Notes: generated by a model from the sequence alone, not told the origin. Positions 21,192 through 33,041 are shown, counted from the first letter of the stretch. The stretch: DNA of 60,320 nucleotides from Mastigamoeba balamuthi (GCA_902651635.1 CACRSC010000008.1:276956-337275); one strand, 5' to 3'. Numbers and translations: made by a program.

Positions 21192-24100
21192 ATGCGTTGC
21201 GGCGTTCTGCTGGCCGATGCGGCCAATGATGCAGCGCAGCCCGTGCCTCTAACGGGGCTGCGCTACGAGGTGTCCCTTGTGGGGTTCGTCGCGAGTGTCT
21301 CTGTGAAGCAGGTGCGCGTCTTCTGAAGCTGTCCACGGTGTCGGCTCTCACATTTAAAAATGGTCGCATAGAGGTTCGAAAACGCCGAGTCCGTGCCAGT
21401 CGAAGCCACGTTCGAGTTCCTCCTGGAAGACACCTCAGCCGTGACAGGCTTCACCGCACGTTCGTGGCTGCGGTTTTCTGGGAAAAACCCGCAGAGACGA
21501 ATTCAATTGATCTGAACCGGCATGAGTTGCCGCCCTGCGAGGCTCTCACGCCAGAGCCGCCTCGCAGGTGTCGACGGCCGCACGCTGGAGGCGACGCTGG
21601 GGGCGAAGGAGAGGGCCGAGGCGCAGTACGACGACGCGGTGGCCTCGGGGGGCCGCGCGTACCTCCTCGAGCGCTCCGGCTCGGCCCAGAGGCGCAGCCT
21701 CCTGAGCTGCAGCATCGGCAGCCTGCCACCCGGCAAGGAGGCCCTCGTGTGCGTCGCCTACGTCTGCGAGGCAGCGGCTCTGGACGACGCCGTACAGACC
21801 GCCCAGAGAGCCCGCAGGGACTGACGGGCCCGTCGCAGGTGGTCCTGACGCTCCCCGGGGGCGCCCCCGCGTCCCTCGGGACGCCCAGGGAGAGCAGCGA
21901 GTTCGCCGAGCTGTTCGCGAGCTGGCCAGCGGTCGAGGTCGACGTCCGGGCTGAGATGCCCGGCGACATCGCCAACGTGCTGTCCCTCGGCCACCACGAG
22001 GCCCGCTGGTCGCACGGGGCCGCTCGGAACACCGCGCGGGCGCTCTGCACACTGCCCGCCGACAACGCGAGCGACCTGTCCCTGCGCATCGCCCTCGCGG
22101 ACCCTCACAGGCGCGCAGTCGGCCGAGGCGCACGCGCAGCCTGACGAGCCCTCCCCGCAGACCCACGGCGACTGTGCAGGCAGACCCGAACGGCGGCTGC
22201 GTCGCCATGCTGTCCCTCTTCGCGGGCGGAGAGCCCCAGCAGGCAGAGGAGACGGAGGTCGTCTTCCTCGTCGACAGATCGGGCAGCATGGCGGGCAGCG
22301 GCATCTCGCGGGCCAGGGAGACGCTGCAGTTCTTCCTGCGCAGTCTGCCGCCCGAGCGCGTGCACTTCAACGTCGTCGGCTTCGGCTCGGACTTCAGCGC
22401 GGTGTTCGCCGAGAGCCGCCCGTACGACGACGAGTCGCTGCAGGAGGCGTCGGAGCACGTCGGGCGGATGGAGGCCGACATGGGAGGCACCGACGTCTAC
22501 AAGCCCCTCAGCGCCATCCTCGAGCGCGAGCCCCGCACGCCCAGCAGGCTCCTCTTCCTGCTGACCGACGGGCAGGTAGAGAACGCCCCCCAGTGCATCT
22601 CCCTCGTCAGAGGCCACTCGCGTGCGCACCGCCCACCGGTCCCATCCCCCGAGTGAACTCAGCGCAACGGCCACGCTCGCGCAGAGGGCACCCGAGTGTT
22701 CGCCGTCGGAGTCGGGAGCGGCGTCGACAGGGACCTCGTGCGGGGCATCGCCGAGGCGGGCAGGGGGGCGTGCGAGATCGTCTCGGAGGTGGGCTCGATG
22801 AGGGAGCAGGTGATCCGCCTGCTCTCGTGCGCGACCAGGCAGGCGTTCGCGGACGTGGCCCTCGAGTGGGGCGAGGGCGGGGCTCCCACGCGCGTGGTCC
22901 CCCGGGCGATGCCGTCGACGGTCCTCCAGGGCTCGAGGGTCGTCGCCTACGCCTTCTTCTCGTCCGGTGGACCGCGCAGAGTGACGCTGAGTGGTAAGGG
23001 GCAGAGCCACTCGCTTCGCGCCTCGCTGGACTTCGATCTCGATTGCCGCTGCCCGGGAGACTGCGTCGCCAAGCTGGCGGCCTCCAGATGCCTGAGGTAT
23101 TGTGCCAGTGCCAGCACACATCTCCGGCCCCTGATTGAGAGTGCCACAGGGAACTCGAGAAGGACAACGCCGACGCAGGCGAGGTGGCCGCGCTCTCTCT
23201 GGCCTACGGAGTGCTCTCGAAGCACACGGCGTTCGTGGCGACAGAGAAGCAGACAGGCCCCACGGAGGGGTCGCTGCAGAAGCGGACAGTCTCCCTCGGC
23301 CCGTGCAACAGCCGCAGCCGCGCTGCTCCGCCTCAACCGCAGTCGGCACCACCGCACGCAGCTCTGGCGCAGGAGCAGATCGCCGAGTTCCAGGAGGCAT
23401 TCCAGCTCTTCGACCAGGACGGCTCTGGAGTCGTCTCGACGTCCAAGCTGGCGACAATCATGCGTTCTCTCGGTGCGGTGACCCGTCTTCTCATTCCTCC
23501 CTCGTCTCACTCATGCACGATGACCTCAGGCCAGAACCCGACGACGACAGAGCTCCAGGATATGGTCAACGAGGTGGACTGCGACGGCAATGGCACAGTG
23601 GACTTTGGCGACTTCCTCGGCATGATGAGCACCAGGATGAAGGACACCGATAGCGAGAGCGAGATCTTGGAGGCCTTCAAGGTCTTCGACAAGGACGGCA
23701 ACGGTCTCATTTCGGCAGAAGAGATCCGCCATGTCTGAGTAGACCCTCCTTATCTCCAAGCCTCACGTGAAGTCAGGTAATGTCGAACCTCGGAGAGAAA
23801 CTGGATGACGAGGAAGTGGCGCAGATGCTCAGAGAGGCGGACGTGGACAAGACAGGACTGATAAGCATCGAGGGGCTTGCTAAAATGATGATGCAGCCAG
23901 AGCAGCTATCAACCACCACGACGGGAACTCACACTCCTGCAGCACCGTTGCCCCATACCTCAAAGCAGCAGAAACCGCAGTACTCCATCGAGGCGATTGT
24001 GGCCAAGCAGAGGGCAAGCGGGAGCTGGCTGCCAGATTCCCTGGCTCTGATAGGAGTGCCCGAGGACGCAGCGATGAAGGCTATTCCTCCTGAGGCTGCT

Positions 24101-24313
24101 GGACAGCTCGGGGCAGCAGCCGTGTGGACGACAGCCCTCGTAGTCGCATTCATCACCACCGAGTTTTCCGGCATGAGGTCCGAATGGCAGCTGATTGTGC
24201 AAAAGGCGCAACAGTGGCTCCAGAAGACGGGCCCAACAGTCGCGTCGTCCTCTATCGACTGGCTCAACTCTGCCATGGAGTTCATCACCAGCTGGGGCCG
24301 TGCTGGCGTCTAG
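21192..24313 (+). CDS. VIT-vWA protein with an embedded calmodulin-like domain
   Basis: This is a predicted cytosolic scaffold or calcium-sensing protein; its partner is unknown. The start at 21192 opens a VIT domain: [19 protein letters not shown], then after splicing [16 protein letters not shown] and [20 protein letters not shown] vWA domain follows ([42 protein letters not shown]) with an intact DxSxS metal site. After the usual post-vWA strands the protein contains a near-complete calmodulin homologue: [48 protein letters not shown] and [16 protein letters not shown], four EF-hand loops with standard calmodulin spacing. The tail ([28 protein letters not shown]) resembles the C-terminal helices of VIT/vWA5A-type proteins. 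The intron at 22111-22160 appears to start with GC. Confidence 0.88.
22111..22160 (+). other. Probable GC-AG intron (donor GCGCGC) in the VIT-vWA gene
   Basis: The exon ends LADPH plus AG of an arginine codon and resumes at A CCC ACG GCG, giving [15 protein letters not shown]. The nearest GT donor gives the wrong phase. The intron is 50 bases long. Confidence 0.45.
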
Positions 24314-24394
24314 GCCTCAGCAGCCCAAACGGTGCTGTGTCTGAGAGCAGGTTAAACAAGGAGAGAGCCGGAGATGTCGCAAATTCAATCTTTT

Positions 24395-25696
24395 TTATGC
24401 TCTGTGGACGCACCCACGGGCCGAATTGAGAGCTCCCTGGGCACAGATATGCATGTGGAGATAGAAATCGAGTGGCACGCTGGTGGCAAGCACTGGGTCT
24501 CCGCTGGGCTCCTTATAGCACTCCAGCTGGGTCGTCGTATCATCGTCGTGCAGATTCCGCCAGGTCTTGGCGACGTGCGCCGTGAAGGCGAAGGCGAGGC
24601 CCGAGCTGAAGGTCCACGCGGCCACGAGCCGCACTCTGCCTTGCGGGAGGCTAACGCGCGGCTCCAGTGTTGTCTCGACACTCGGGGGCGAGTGCCTGTG
24701 GAGCTGCCATATGACGGGACTGAGATCTGGCGAGAACATTGCGAACCGCTCGTTGTCGAGCTCGTGAAGGGCGATCTGCTTGCACTTGCGGTTCACAAAG
24801 TACGGAGGGACGATCTGCGTGTGGCCCTGCGCTTGCGAGCCCTCGGCGGTGATGTTCGTCACTCTAAGGAGCGACACGTCCCTCTCGAGCGCGACGCCCT
24901 CCTGGCAGAACTGCACAATCGCGCCGTGCGCACCGCGGACGAAGCTGCGTGGATACCGCTCAGTGCGGAGCGTCGGCAGCACGACGGATGCCAGCGAAGC
25001 GCCAGAGACGCTGTCGACGACACGGGCCCACTCGGTCGACGCGAACACGAGGCGGTCTGGGACGGGAGACCACTGAGCCACGACGAATCGAGACCCGGCG
25101 AAGAGGTCTTTGAGTCCGAGCAGGCGCACTCTCTGCAGGCCGGGCACAGAGAGGATCTCCACGGCCACATGTAGCGACCAGACTCGCTTCGAGACGACGG
25201 CCATCTGCCGCTCGTTTGTCGGCGTCGAGTGGACCACACTCTTGCCAGACCGCGTTCTGGAGGCAACGAGTCTGCCGGTCGCTGCGTTGTGGACGCACGC
25301 GCACCAGAACCTGTCGGCGTGGGCCACGCGGTGCGTCGTCACCAGCAGCGTCTCGGTGAACAGCACGACCATGGCGAACCCCGAGGGCCTTCCCCTGTCG
25401 TTGCCCCAGTCCTCGTCGTCGGGCCTCGTCGGCACATCGCCCATGCTGGCCCTCTGCCCAGCGGGTCCTGTCTCGAGCTCCGAGATGGTGCACGTGTAGC
25501 CGGGGTGCCACGCCAGCAACGAGACGCGACCGAACGACACGCCAGCGATTGGTGGGAGGCGCGGAACACCGAGCACACAGAGATGGCGGAGCAGCGACGC
25601 GTCGAGGAGCGAGAGGGGACTCGCGGCACCCAGACGAGGGTGGGTGGCAAGACACAGCACTGCCGCACGGTCGCGAGACTCCTGCAGGAAGCACAT
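24395..25696 (-). CDS. Unknown protein, possibly beta-propeller-like
   Basis: I do not recognise this gene. A single open frame of about 430 residues runs from an ATG at 25696 (MCFLQESRDRAAV) to a stop at 24395, with base composition like neighbouring genes. The start region has a leucine-rich helix (LLDASLLRHLCVLGV) that could be a degenerate F-box-like or dimerisation element. The rest has regularly spaced hydrophobic strands, for example VVLFTETLLVTTHRVAHAD, VAVEILSVPGLQRVRLLGL, RLVFASTEWARVVDSVSG and RVRLVAAWTFSSGLAFAF, compatible with a propeller. No catalytic motif is visible. It is convergent with the VIT-vWA gene (81 bases between stops), lacks obvious introns, and ends just before the AT-rich island. 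Confidence 0.6.
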   Translation of the reverse strand: MCFLQESRDRAAVLCLATHPRLGAASPLSLLDASLLRHLCVLGVPRLPPIAGVSFGRVSLLAWHPGYTCTISELETGPAGQRASMGDVPTRPDDEDWGNDRGRPSGFAMVVLFTETLLVTTHRVAHADRFWCACVHNAATGRLVASRTRSGKSVVHSTPTNERQMAVVSKRVWSLHVAVEILSVPGLQRVRLLGLKDLFAGSRFVVAQWSPVPDRLVFASTEWARVVDSVSGASLASVVLPTLRTERYPRSFVRGAHGAIVQFCQEGVALERDVSLLRVTNITAEGSQAQGHTQIVPPYFVNRKCKQIALHELDNERFAMFSPDLSPVIWQLHRHSPPSVETTLEPRVSLPQGRVRLVAAWTFSSGLAFAFTAHVAKTWRNLHDDDTTTQLECYKEPSGDPVLATSVPLDFYLHMHICAQGALNSARGCVHRA

Positions 25697-27519
25697 CCAC
25701 CAGGAGTAGCCAGGCGATACAATTACTGGTAGCTGTTTCGTGTTTGGCAATGAACAACTATATCTTCCAAGTGCGTCATGTGGCACACCACCTGCCCCAT
25801 CGTCTTCCTCGTAGGATAGCTTAAGAGTGAACTTCTTGAAATTCTGTATCTCTGGGGGCCTGCGTGCTCACACCAAGACTGAATGAGAAACTCGGGTATG
25901 GCAGTGCTCTTCATGCACTAGCACAGCTTCTATTCTCTGCACTTCCCGTGAGGAGACCATGTCGTGGTGCTTCCTACAGATCCAATCTCAAACAGCAAGC
26001 AAAATAATTTTGCTAGATTTTTTGGAGTCCTTCAGGACATTGTGTCTATTCTGCTTGATTTTTTCTAAAAAGAAATAAACACCCAAATCAAGATATATTT
26101 CTGTTTACCCTTTTTGATGTGCCTCTGAGCTATCTGCCACGGCTTATAAACTATCTGCCACTGGTAGATGCATTTCCTGTGCTTTTCCCGCTTGAATTAT
26201 GCCTCTTTAGGTGTTTTTTTTCATTATTCTTTTGAAAATAATCAAGCATAATAGCTCAAAATTGGAAAATGTGGAATTTAAAGTGAAAATGCTACCTTGA
26301 GTGATCTGCTGGTGATCATTTATTTACTGGCACTTATTATTGAAATCAATTATATGTGACAGAATAATCTTCTTCTCTTCTTGAGGTTGTCAGACCTATT
26401 CTTATGAGTGATATGAACATCAGTCAGAAGCTCTGTATCATGCAAGCAAGGGTATCAAGTGACCAGAAGATCCTGAAGTGCCTGGGCCTGTTCAGGAAGT
26501 GCAAGAGCTACAAGAAGCATGAGGTCATTATCAGCAAGAAGGTCTTCCATTTCACAAGTGCCAGAATGGTAAGATGAACCCCCATGTGGTAATATAAGGC
26601 AATGAGCACTCAGCAACATGTACAAGCATGCAATACATACCTGCTCTCAGCTGTATCAATTGTAACTCACATTGTATCATTAGCAAATGCAGAAGAGGCT
26701 TATAAGGAAGAGTCCTGCTCCTAATATGTGTGTGGCAGCAGCTGTGCTCATTCTGGACTCAGAGATTAACTAGAAGAGCAAGAGGTGCGTACAGATCTCT
26801 GAGAAGCTCTTATCACAGAGACAGAAGAGCCATGTTCAGCAACAGGCTTACAGTGAAGAGCACTGTGCTTACAGGTGACAAAGCTGTGCTGAAGCATGTG
26901 CACATTCTCACTGAAGCTTAAGAAGCTGAGGGGCATGAAAAGCACAAGAAGCAAGAAGCAGAGCCATTAATTGCCCCTTGATGCTCTCGTTGTACAGCCC
27001 AGCCCACAGACAGTTCACACTAATTATAAGAGAAAATGATCATGTATTAACAGTGAACATAGTATAATTGAAATAGTATCAAGTTTTTGATAAAGAACAA
27101 ATCCCAGAATAAGTAATTCTTAAGACCAGTAGTCTTAATGCCTTCATTTAATGTTGATTATATACAAAATATAACAAAGGTGATATTGAAGTTGAAAAAT
27201 GCCCATTCTCTCTAATAAAATTGAATATTCTAAAAATGACATAATTAGTTTTTTGGTCAATGAATATTATTCACTGGCAATAAAATGAAAACCCCAATTT
27301 AGTAAATTCCAACAAGCTGCTTCTGTTTCTAACCTACTTCACTGTCTGTTTTTAGACGGGGTTCTGACCCTCGCTCTTCAGAGAGATAAAACAATACACC
27401 CCGTGTGCATTCCACTTGTTGGCTGCGTGTGTACACCTCCGAGGTGGGGGAGAGTGGGGAGGGAGGAGGGCATGTTGAGTGAGAGTTGAAATGTGGTGTA
27501 ACGTGGCGCAGTGGCGTTA
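25697..27519. other. AT-rich island of unlike composition
   Basis: From about 25900 to 27350 the DNA drops from GC-rich to clearly AT-rich, with runs such as AATAAAATTGAATATTC. Within it, 26400-26570 and 26690-26930 contain broken coding-like frames rich in AAG, CAT and AGC codons, with a GTAAGA...ATTAG segment between them that looks like an intron. I could not match the conceptual peptides to a family, and in-frame stops break them. This could be a decayed gene, a transferred segment or an assembly join. The remainder (27350-27519) is a G/A-rich flank of the next gene. Confidence 0.45.
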
Positions 27520-30500
27520 TCACAGGCTCGGTCGCGGCTGTGTGCTGGTGAGTGCGTAGCACACGCAGCTGAGGATGCTCGTCAGTGCCTCCGAGTCGAG
27601 CTCCGACAACTCGTTCAGAGTCTTCGTGGCATCTGCGCGGCCCCCCAAAGTGGTGAGTTAGACTTGCTGCAACGCTTCCTGGCTGCGTATACTGCTATCA
27701 CTCGAGTCAGTGGTTGTATACCGGTGCGCCGCTGGAACGCGAGAGAGATTACTCGCGTTTGATTACGTTGAGCGCGCACGAGCAACAGGCACACCGCGGA
27801 AGCACTGCTAAAGAGAGGGCCCGGCCCGGCTTACCTGACGGGTGCTGCGAGAACAGCGCCTTGACCTTGGCGGCCGCCTGGCGCTGCATGTCAGCGTCGC
27901 GCCGCACGTCGCCGGGCAGCCCGGACCACCACTCGCCGAGCCCCCTCAGCTCCGTGTTCCACCGCGTCTCCAGCGCCGCCACCCCCTGCGCCCCCTGCGC
28001 CTCCGCCTGCCCCTCTCCCTCGGGCAGCGACGGCACGGGCCTCGCCGGGGGCGGCTCCAGCGGTTGCGACTCGCCGCTGATGTGCGAGACGGGCAGCGGC
28101 TCCGGAAGGTTGGGGTTCACAGAGGGCCGCACGAGCAGCGCGGGCTGCCCGGCGCCTGCGACGCCCGGCGACGGCGACGGCGGCAGCGAGGCGCGCGTGT
28201 TCTTGCGCTGCAGGCCGCTCGAGGGCTTGGGCGGGGGCAGCGGGCCCCTGAGCGTGGCGCTGCTGGCCGAGGTTCCGTGGTACGTCGAGCCCATCGTCTC
28301 GAGCCGCCTCGCGAGCTTCTTCTTCAGCTCCTCGTCCTCGGCCGACAGCGGCGACGGCGGGTGCGCCGCCCCGTCGCTGCTCTGGCCGACGCTCTTGCGC
28401 AGCTTGGGGCTCGCCAGCGCGGCCCTCAGCTCCGTGTCGAGCATCGACGCCTGCGGCCGCGCCGGCGAGTGCGGCGACCCCGGGTGCTCCGAGATCGACA
28501 GCGAGATCGACGCGCGGGCGCCGGGGCGCGTGCCCGCGGACCCCGGCGACGACGACGACGACGCGGGCGACGAAGGCAGCGGCATGGGCTTGGGGGAGGG
28601 CGGCACGCAGGCGACGACGCGAGGCGAGCGCGGGGCGACGAAGCTGCCGCTCGAGGAGTTCCGGACCTCGACCGCGTCAAACACCGATCCGATGCCGTAG
28701 GCCGAGAGCTTCTGGCGCGGCTCGCAGAAGACACCCTTGCAGGGGATGAACACGCCCGCCTCGGTAAACGCCTTGGGGTCCTTGTCGCGCTTGCTGCACG
28801 CGCGTATCAGCCCCAGGGCCGTCGTGTTCGCGTCTGCCCCAGTGCGAGAGTGCTCGTCAGAGAACGTGCTGCTGGGATAAGCACGGCGCTGGCGTACCGA
28901 TGGTGATGCTCTCGATGTCGCCGTTGATCGAGTTCTTCACCGAGACGAGGTCCCTGGGCGACCTCTGGTCCTTCACAGCGACCTCGATGACGTCCTGAGC
29001 CGAGCCAGTGGGGGAGGAGAGAGAGAGACAGAGTCAGATCCCGCAGGATTGGGGGCGGGGCGGGGCGGCCACATACGTCGTCGACGAAGAAGTAAGTGCA
29101 CAGCTTGCGGTCGGGCTGCAGCCAGATGCCGTCCGCCGGGTGGTACAGCGAGGGGAGCTCCGCGAGGGGTATGGACATCTTTCGCACGGCCTTGCCGATG
29201 ACCTCTTTGACGGTTTTGTTCGCCTTGAACTTGAACTTCCTGTCCGCCAGAGAGCAGCAGAGCGCAGAGCGTCAGTCGCCGTCCCCTCAGTGTGCATGTG
29301 CGGGGCTCGTGCCTCGTGGTGTTGGCTGCGGGTGATCGCAGGGTGAGCGTCACGTTGCTCTTGAGCTTCCCGATGATGATACGCAGGTCGTCGTTGGTCC
29401 TCTCTGCTCGCGCGCAGTGTGTGAGCCCCAACGCCCCAACGCGCCGCGCTGCCCGGGGAGGTGTGCGCACTCGAGGGCTCGAACTGCACGGACAGCTGGG
29501 GGGCTGGGGGCGCCGAGGGAGACACTCCCGTCAGCGTGTGCGGCGACAGGACCGGCAGCGGGGGCGGCGCGGGCGCGGCGCCTGCACCCGGCGGGCTGTA
29601 CGGGACGCGCGGCTGCTTCTCCCCCTGCGGCCGCGGCTGCAGTGTGTCTGTCTGGTCCGTGTACCTCAGCCTGGGGTCCTCTGCCCGCCTGACCAGCACC
29701 TCCGACACCCTTGGAAGCGTTGGAGCGCCGCTGCGTTAGTTCCGCTAATCACACGTAGGGGGCCAACGCGAGGGCCCGGGGCGCACCTCTTCTTCAGCGC
29801 CTCGAGCTCCAGCTTGTACTTGTCGCTAGTGTCTGACTCCGCGGGCCTGTGGATCTCGGCGGGCCTCCTGTGAGTGCGCGTGCGGGGGCGGCTGAGCGGC
29901 TGCGAGGGGGGAAAGGGGGCAGGGCGACAGCAAAGAGGGCGGGTCGGTCGCACGCGTCGATCTCCTTGAGCACGCGGGTCACGTCCGACTCATCGCGCTG
30001 GTGCGCAGGCGCCGTCTTCCTGTCGTTGCCGAGGACGATGGTCTCCTCGACGATCTTGTCGAGGTCCGCCAACGACCTTCCCTTGGCCGTCACCCTGACC
30101 TCCGCCGCTGCCGCCGCCTCCGCCTCGGGCTCGGGCTCCTCGGGGGCGCTCTGCGGCGCCACCGGCGGCAGCGGCGGCGGGGGGACGTCGAGCATCGACG
30201 GCGGGGGCGGAGGCGCGGGCATCGGGGGCGGAGCGACCATGAGCGCGGGATCCGGGGGCCTCTGGCCCTGCAGGAAGCTGTCCTCGGGCTCGCAGACAGA
30301 GTACAGCATCGGCGGGGGCTGCGCGGGGGCCGAGATGAGCGAGGGCATCGGCACGAGCCCCGGGCTGCTCTGCGCAAAGGCCGCCATGCCCGCCGTCTGC
30401 GCGGGCGAGAACGACCCGCTGGACCCCGAGAGCTGCTGCTGCAGGCCGCCGCTGCTGCCCAGCGCCGCGAAGCCGCCGCTCGTCGAGAGGCCCTGCAGGC

Positions 30501-33041
30501 CGCCGCTGTTCGCCAGGGCCTGCAGGCCGCCGCTCGTCGACAGGCCCTGCAGGCCGCCGCTGCTGCCCAGCGCCGCGAAGCCGCCGCTCGTCGAGAGCGC
30601 CTGCAGGCCGCCGCTGGTGCTGAGCGGCGACGTCTGCACGTGGAACTGCTGCTCGCCGGGCATCATCGTGAGCGCGCGCGTGCGGGGCGACGGCGACGAG
30701 TCGGGGCGCGGCGACCGCGCGGGATCCGCGGCCGTGAAGACCCTCGGCGACCGGATGGCCGCGGCGTCGGGCACTACGACGTGCGGCGAGCGCGGGGGCT
30801 CCGAGGGGAACGCGCGCGGCGACACCGCGTCGGGCGCGTCGAGGCCCCCGGGGAACACCGCTGCGTAGTTCTGCGGTACGACGACGCCGAGGCCCGGGGA
30901 GTGGGTCGCCTCCCTGACGCCCGCGGTGCTCGACACCGCCGCCGACGACGTCCCGCCGGCGGACATGTCGCAGAGCGGGCTGCCCGGCGGCAGGGCGGGC
31001 ACCGCGGGGGGCGGGGGCACAGGCACCAAGGGCGCGGGCCACAGCGACGCGTCGCGCGCCGGGTTGTACAGCGCCAGCAGGTCCGTCTTCACAGGCAGGA
31101 AGAACTTGGACGAATACGCGCTCAGCATCGCCGGAATCGTCTGCAGACGCGCTGGGTCAGAGCGGAGAGGAGGGGGAGGGCTCCCGGGGAACCTTGTAGA
31201 TGCCGCCGGCCGAGTGGAGGTAGTAGCTGTGCTTGTTGATCGAGATGATCGTGTGCTTGAAGGCGTGCTGCGAGTCGACAAAGGCGAGGGCCATCTGCTG
31301 CTTGGCGCCCCTGCGCAGGCGGATGAGGAACGAGCCCGGGCGGCCGCCAGAGGCGCGCAGGGCCTCCTCGGCCTCCTGCGACGTCAGCTCGCCGTGGAAG
31401 TAGCCCGAGTGCACGAGGTCGTGGCACTTGCTGAGGCACTCGGACAGCGGCCCAAAGAGCGTGTGGAACAGGCGAAACGCGGTCCTCGTGACCCCGTCGA
31501 GCGGAATCGGCCCTGAATAACTCCCCACAGTGAATATCCGTGGGTAATCAAGCCCCCCCCCCCCGAAGGGAAAAGTATGGTTCCGAGAAGACTCGCGGAA
31601 AGGATCCCGACACGCACTGTCGCACAGGATGCTGAAGATGCAATACAGCGGGCCCGAGAACGTCGGGGAGACCTCCGGCAGCGCCAGCAGCCTCTTGAGC
31701 GCCTCGACAATCTGCACAAACTGCACCGCCTCGACCTGGGGAGGGCACCACCGACGACGTGTCATCAGAAACGCGCAACGCGGTGGCGGATGCGGTGCAG
31801 TGGGGGGGGGAGGAGAGAGGGCGCTGGTTCCGCTGCCACGTCACACCTTATCGAAGTTTGTGGCCCAGAAAATGTCGGGGTTCGCAGAGGCCGCGGCGAA
31901 GACGGCCTCGGCGCCCGACGTGCCCTGGAGGCCGCTGGGCGCCTGCTGGTGCCCGGGCGGCGGCGGGGGCTGCGGCGGGGGCGGCGTTGCCGCGAGCGCC
32001 GCGAAGGACGTGGAGTTGAGCGAGACGCCCGCGCGGTGCAGCGCCGCCCGGTGCCCCGCAGCCGGCGACCCCGGCGCGCAGACGCCCCGCAGCGCGGCGA
32101 CCCACTCCCGCTCGTCGCGCTCGTTGACGGCGCTCAGGACCAGCGACGCCTGCCCCGACCCCTCTCCCTGCGCAGCCCACGGGGCAGTCCAGTCAGCCAG
32201 CTCCTCCTCCTCCTCCTCCTCCTCCTCTCTCTCTCCTCGCTCTCCCCTCCTTCTCCCCCCCTACCCTCTTCCCCTCTTCGCCCACGTGCTCTCCTCCCCA
32301 GGGGCGACGGCGAGGGGGGAGGCAGGGCAGAGCGCACGGCGACGATCTTGAAACAGAAGAGGCGCGGCTGGTTGGGATCTTCGAGGACGCTGCACAGCGC
32401 GAGGTTGGTGGCCAGGGTGTACTGCGCCGACTGCGAGAGGAGGATACGTGCAGCGCCGTTGTTGGTGAGGCGGCGGAAGGGAACGTACAGATAGAGGAGC
32501 GCAGCAGAGAAAACGTGTCCCCAAACGCAGCAGGAGCAGCGCAGCAGCGACGCAACAACAACGGCCCCCTCGCCCGCATTATCGCACAGTGCTCAACGCT
32601 GCCCGCGCGCGCGCGCACACACACACACGCCGCGGGAGGGGGGGAGAGAGGGGCCGAGGGCCCACAGCGGGGGGGAGGGGAGCAGCAGGCAAGCAGGCGC
32701 ACGTTGGCGTCGGGGTACTGGTAGAGCATCTTGCCCGCGAGGACGTAGTAGGCGGGCGACCAGCCGCAGTGCTGCGCAAAGAGGAAGCCAGCCTTGTCGC
32801 CCTGCGCCCACGCCGCCCGCACGCACCACACCCCGCAAGGCGCGAGCACGCGAGGCCGCCCGGAAGGGAGGCGGAGCCAACGCGCGCAACCGAGGCGACG
32901 AACGACGTGCAGAGACAACGCCAACGCCGCCCCCAGAGGAAATAAAAGAGACCCCGAAAACGAGAAAAACACACCCGCACACCGCACAGGGGCTCTGTCA
33001 GTGCCGCTCGCCGGGGAGGCTCGGGGGTGCGCGACCTGCAT
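27520..33041 (-). CDS. Signalling adaptor: PH-like, SH2, Pro-rich, tandem talin-F0-like domains
   Basis: This is a predicted cytoplasmic phosphotyrosine adaptor. The start at 33041 is tentative; the last exon is 27520-27632. A PH-like region begins with GDKAGFLFAQHCGWSPAYYV and continues through YTLATNLALCSVLEDPNQP and VLSAVNERDEREWVAALRG. The SH2 domain has SGYFHGELTSQEAEEALRA, PGSFLIRLRRGAKQQ with the phosphotyrosine-binding FLxR arginine, and HTIISINKHSYYLHSAGGI, then FFLPVKTDL. A long Pro/Ser-rich region with GGLQ repeats follows. Next come two ubiquitin-like folds resembling the talin head F0-F1: LRIIIGKLKSNVTL, KFKFKANKTVKEVIGKAV, GIWLQPDRKLCTYFF, then AGVFIPCKGVFCEPRQKL. A second Pro/Ser-rich tail and a short helical end (TKTLNELSELDSEALTSI) finish it. 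About a dozen introns are present. SH2 domains are known in Amoebozoa, but I know no close relative of this full architecture. Confidence 0.78.
30430..30625 (-). repeat. Minisatellite encoding STSGGLQ-type repeats
   Basis: About nine imperfect copies of a 27-base unit encode peptides such as ALSTSGGLQ, ALSTSGGFA, ALGSSGGLQ and ALANSGGLQ within the disordered middle of the SH2 protein. The copies alternate in a higher-order pattern, suggesting unequal crossover of multi-unit blocks. Copy number is likely to vary between strains. Confidence 0.8.
32193..32260. repeat. CTC/TC simple repeat in an intron
   Basis: A run of CTC trinucleotides followed by TC-rich sequence fills a pyrimidine tract inside an intron of the SH2 adaptor gene. 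Near 32606-32630 the next intron holds GC and AC dinucleotide runs. These are ordinary microsatellites. Confidence 0.7.

Noticed and set aside
25696-25786. Upstream GTG-initiated extension of the unknown protein at 24.4-25.7 kb
   Set aside because: Eukaryotic nuclear genes rarely start at GTG and the extra 30 residues add no recognisable feature; the ATG at 25696 is preferred.
32601-32640. Possible Z-DNA or CRISPR-like repeat
   Set aside because: It is a plain GC/AC dinucleotide microsatellite inside an intron, with no spacer structure.
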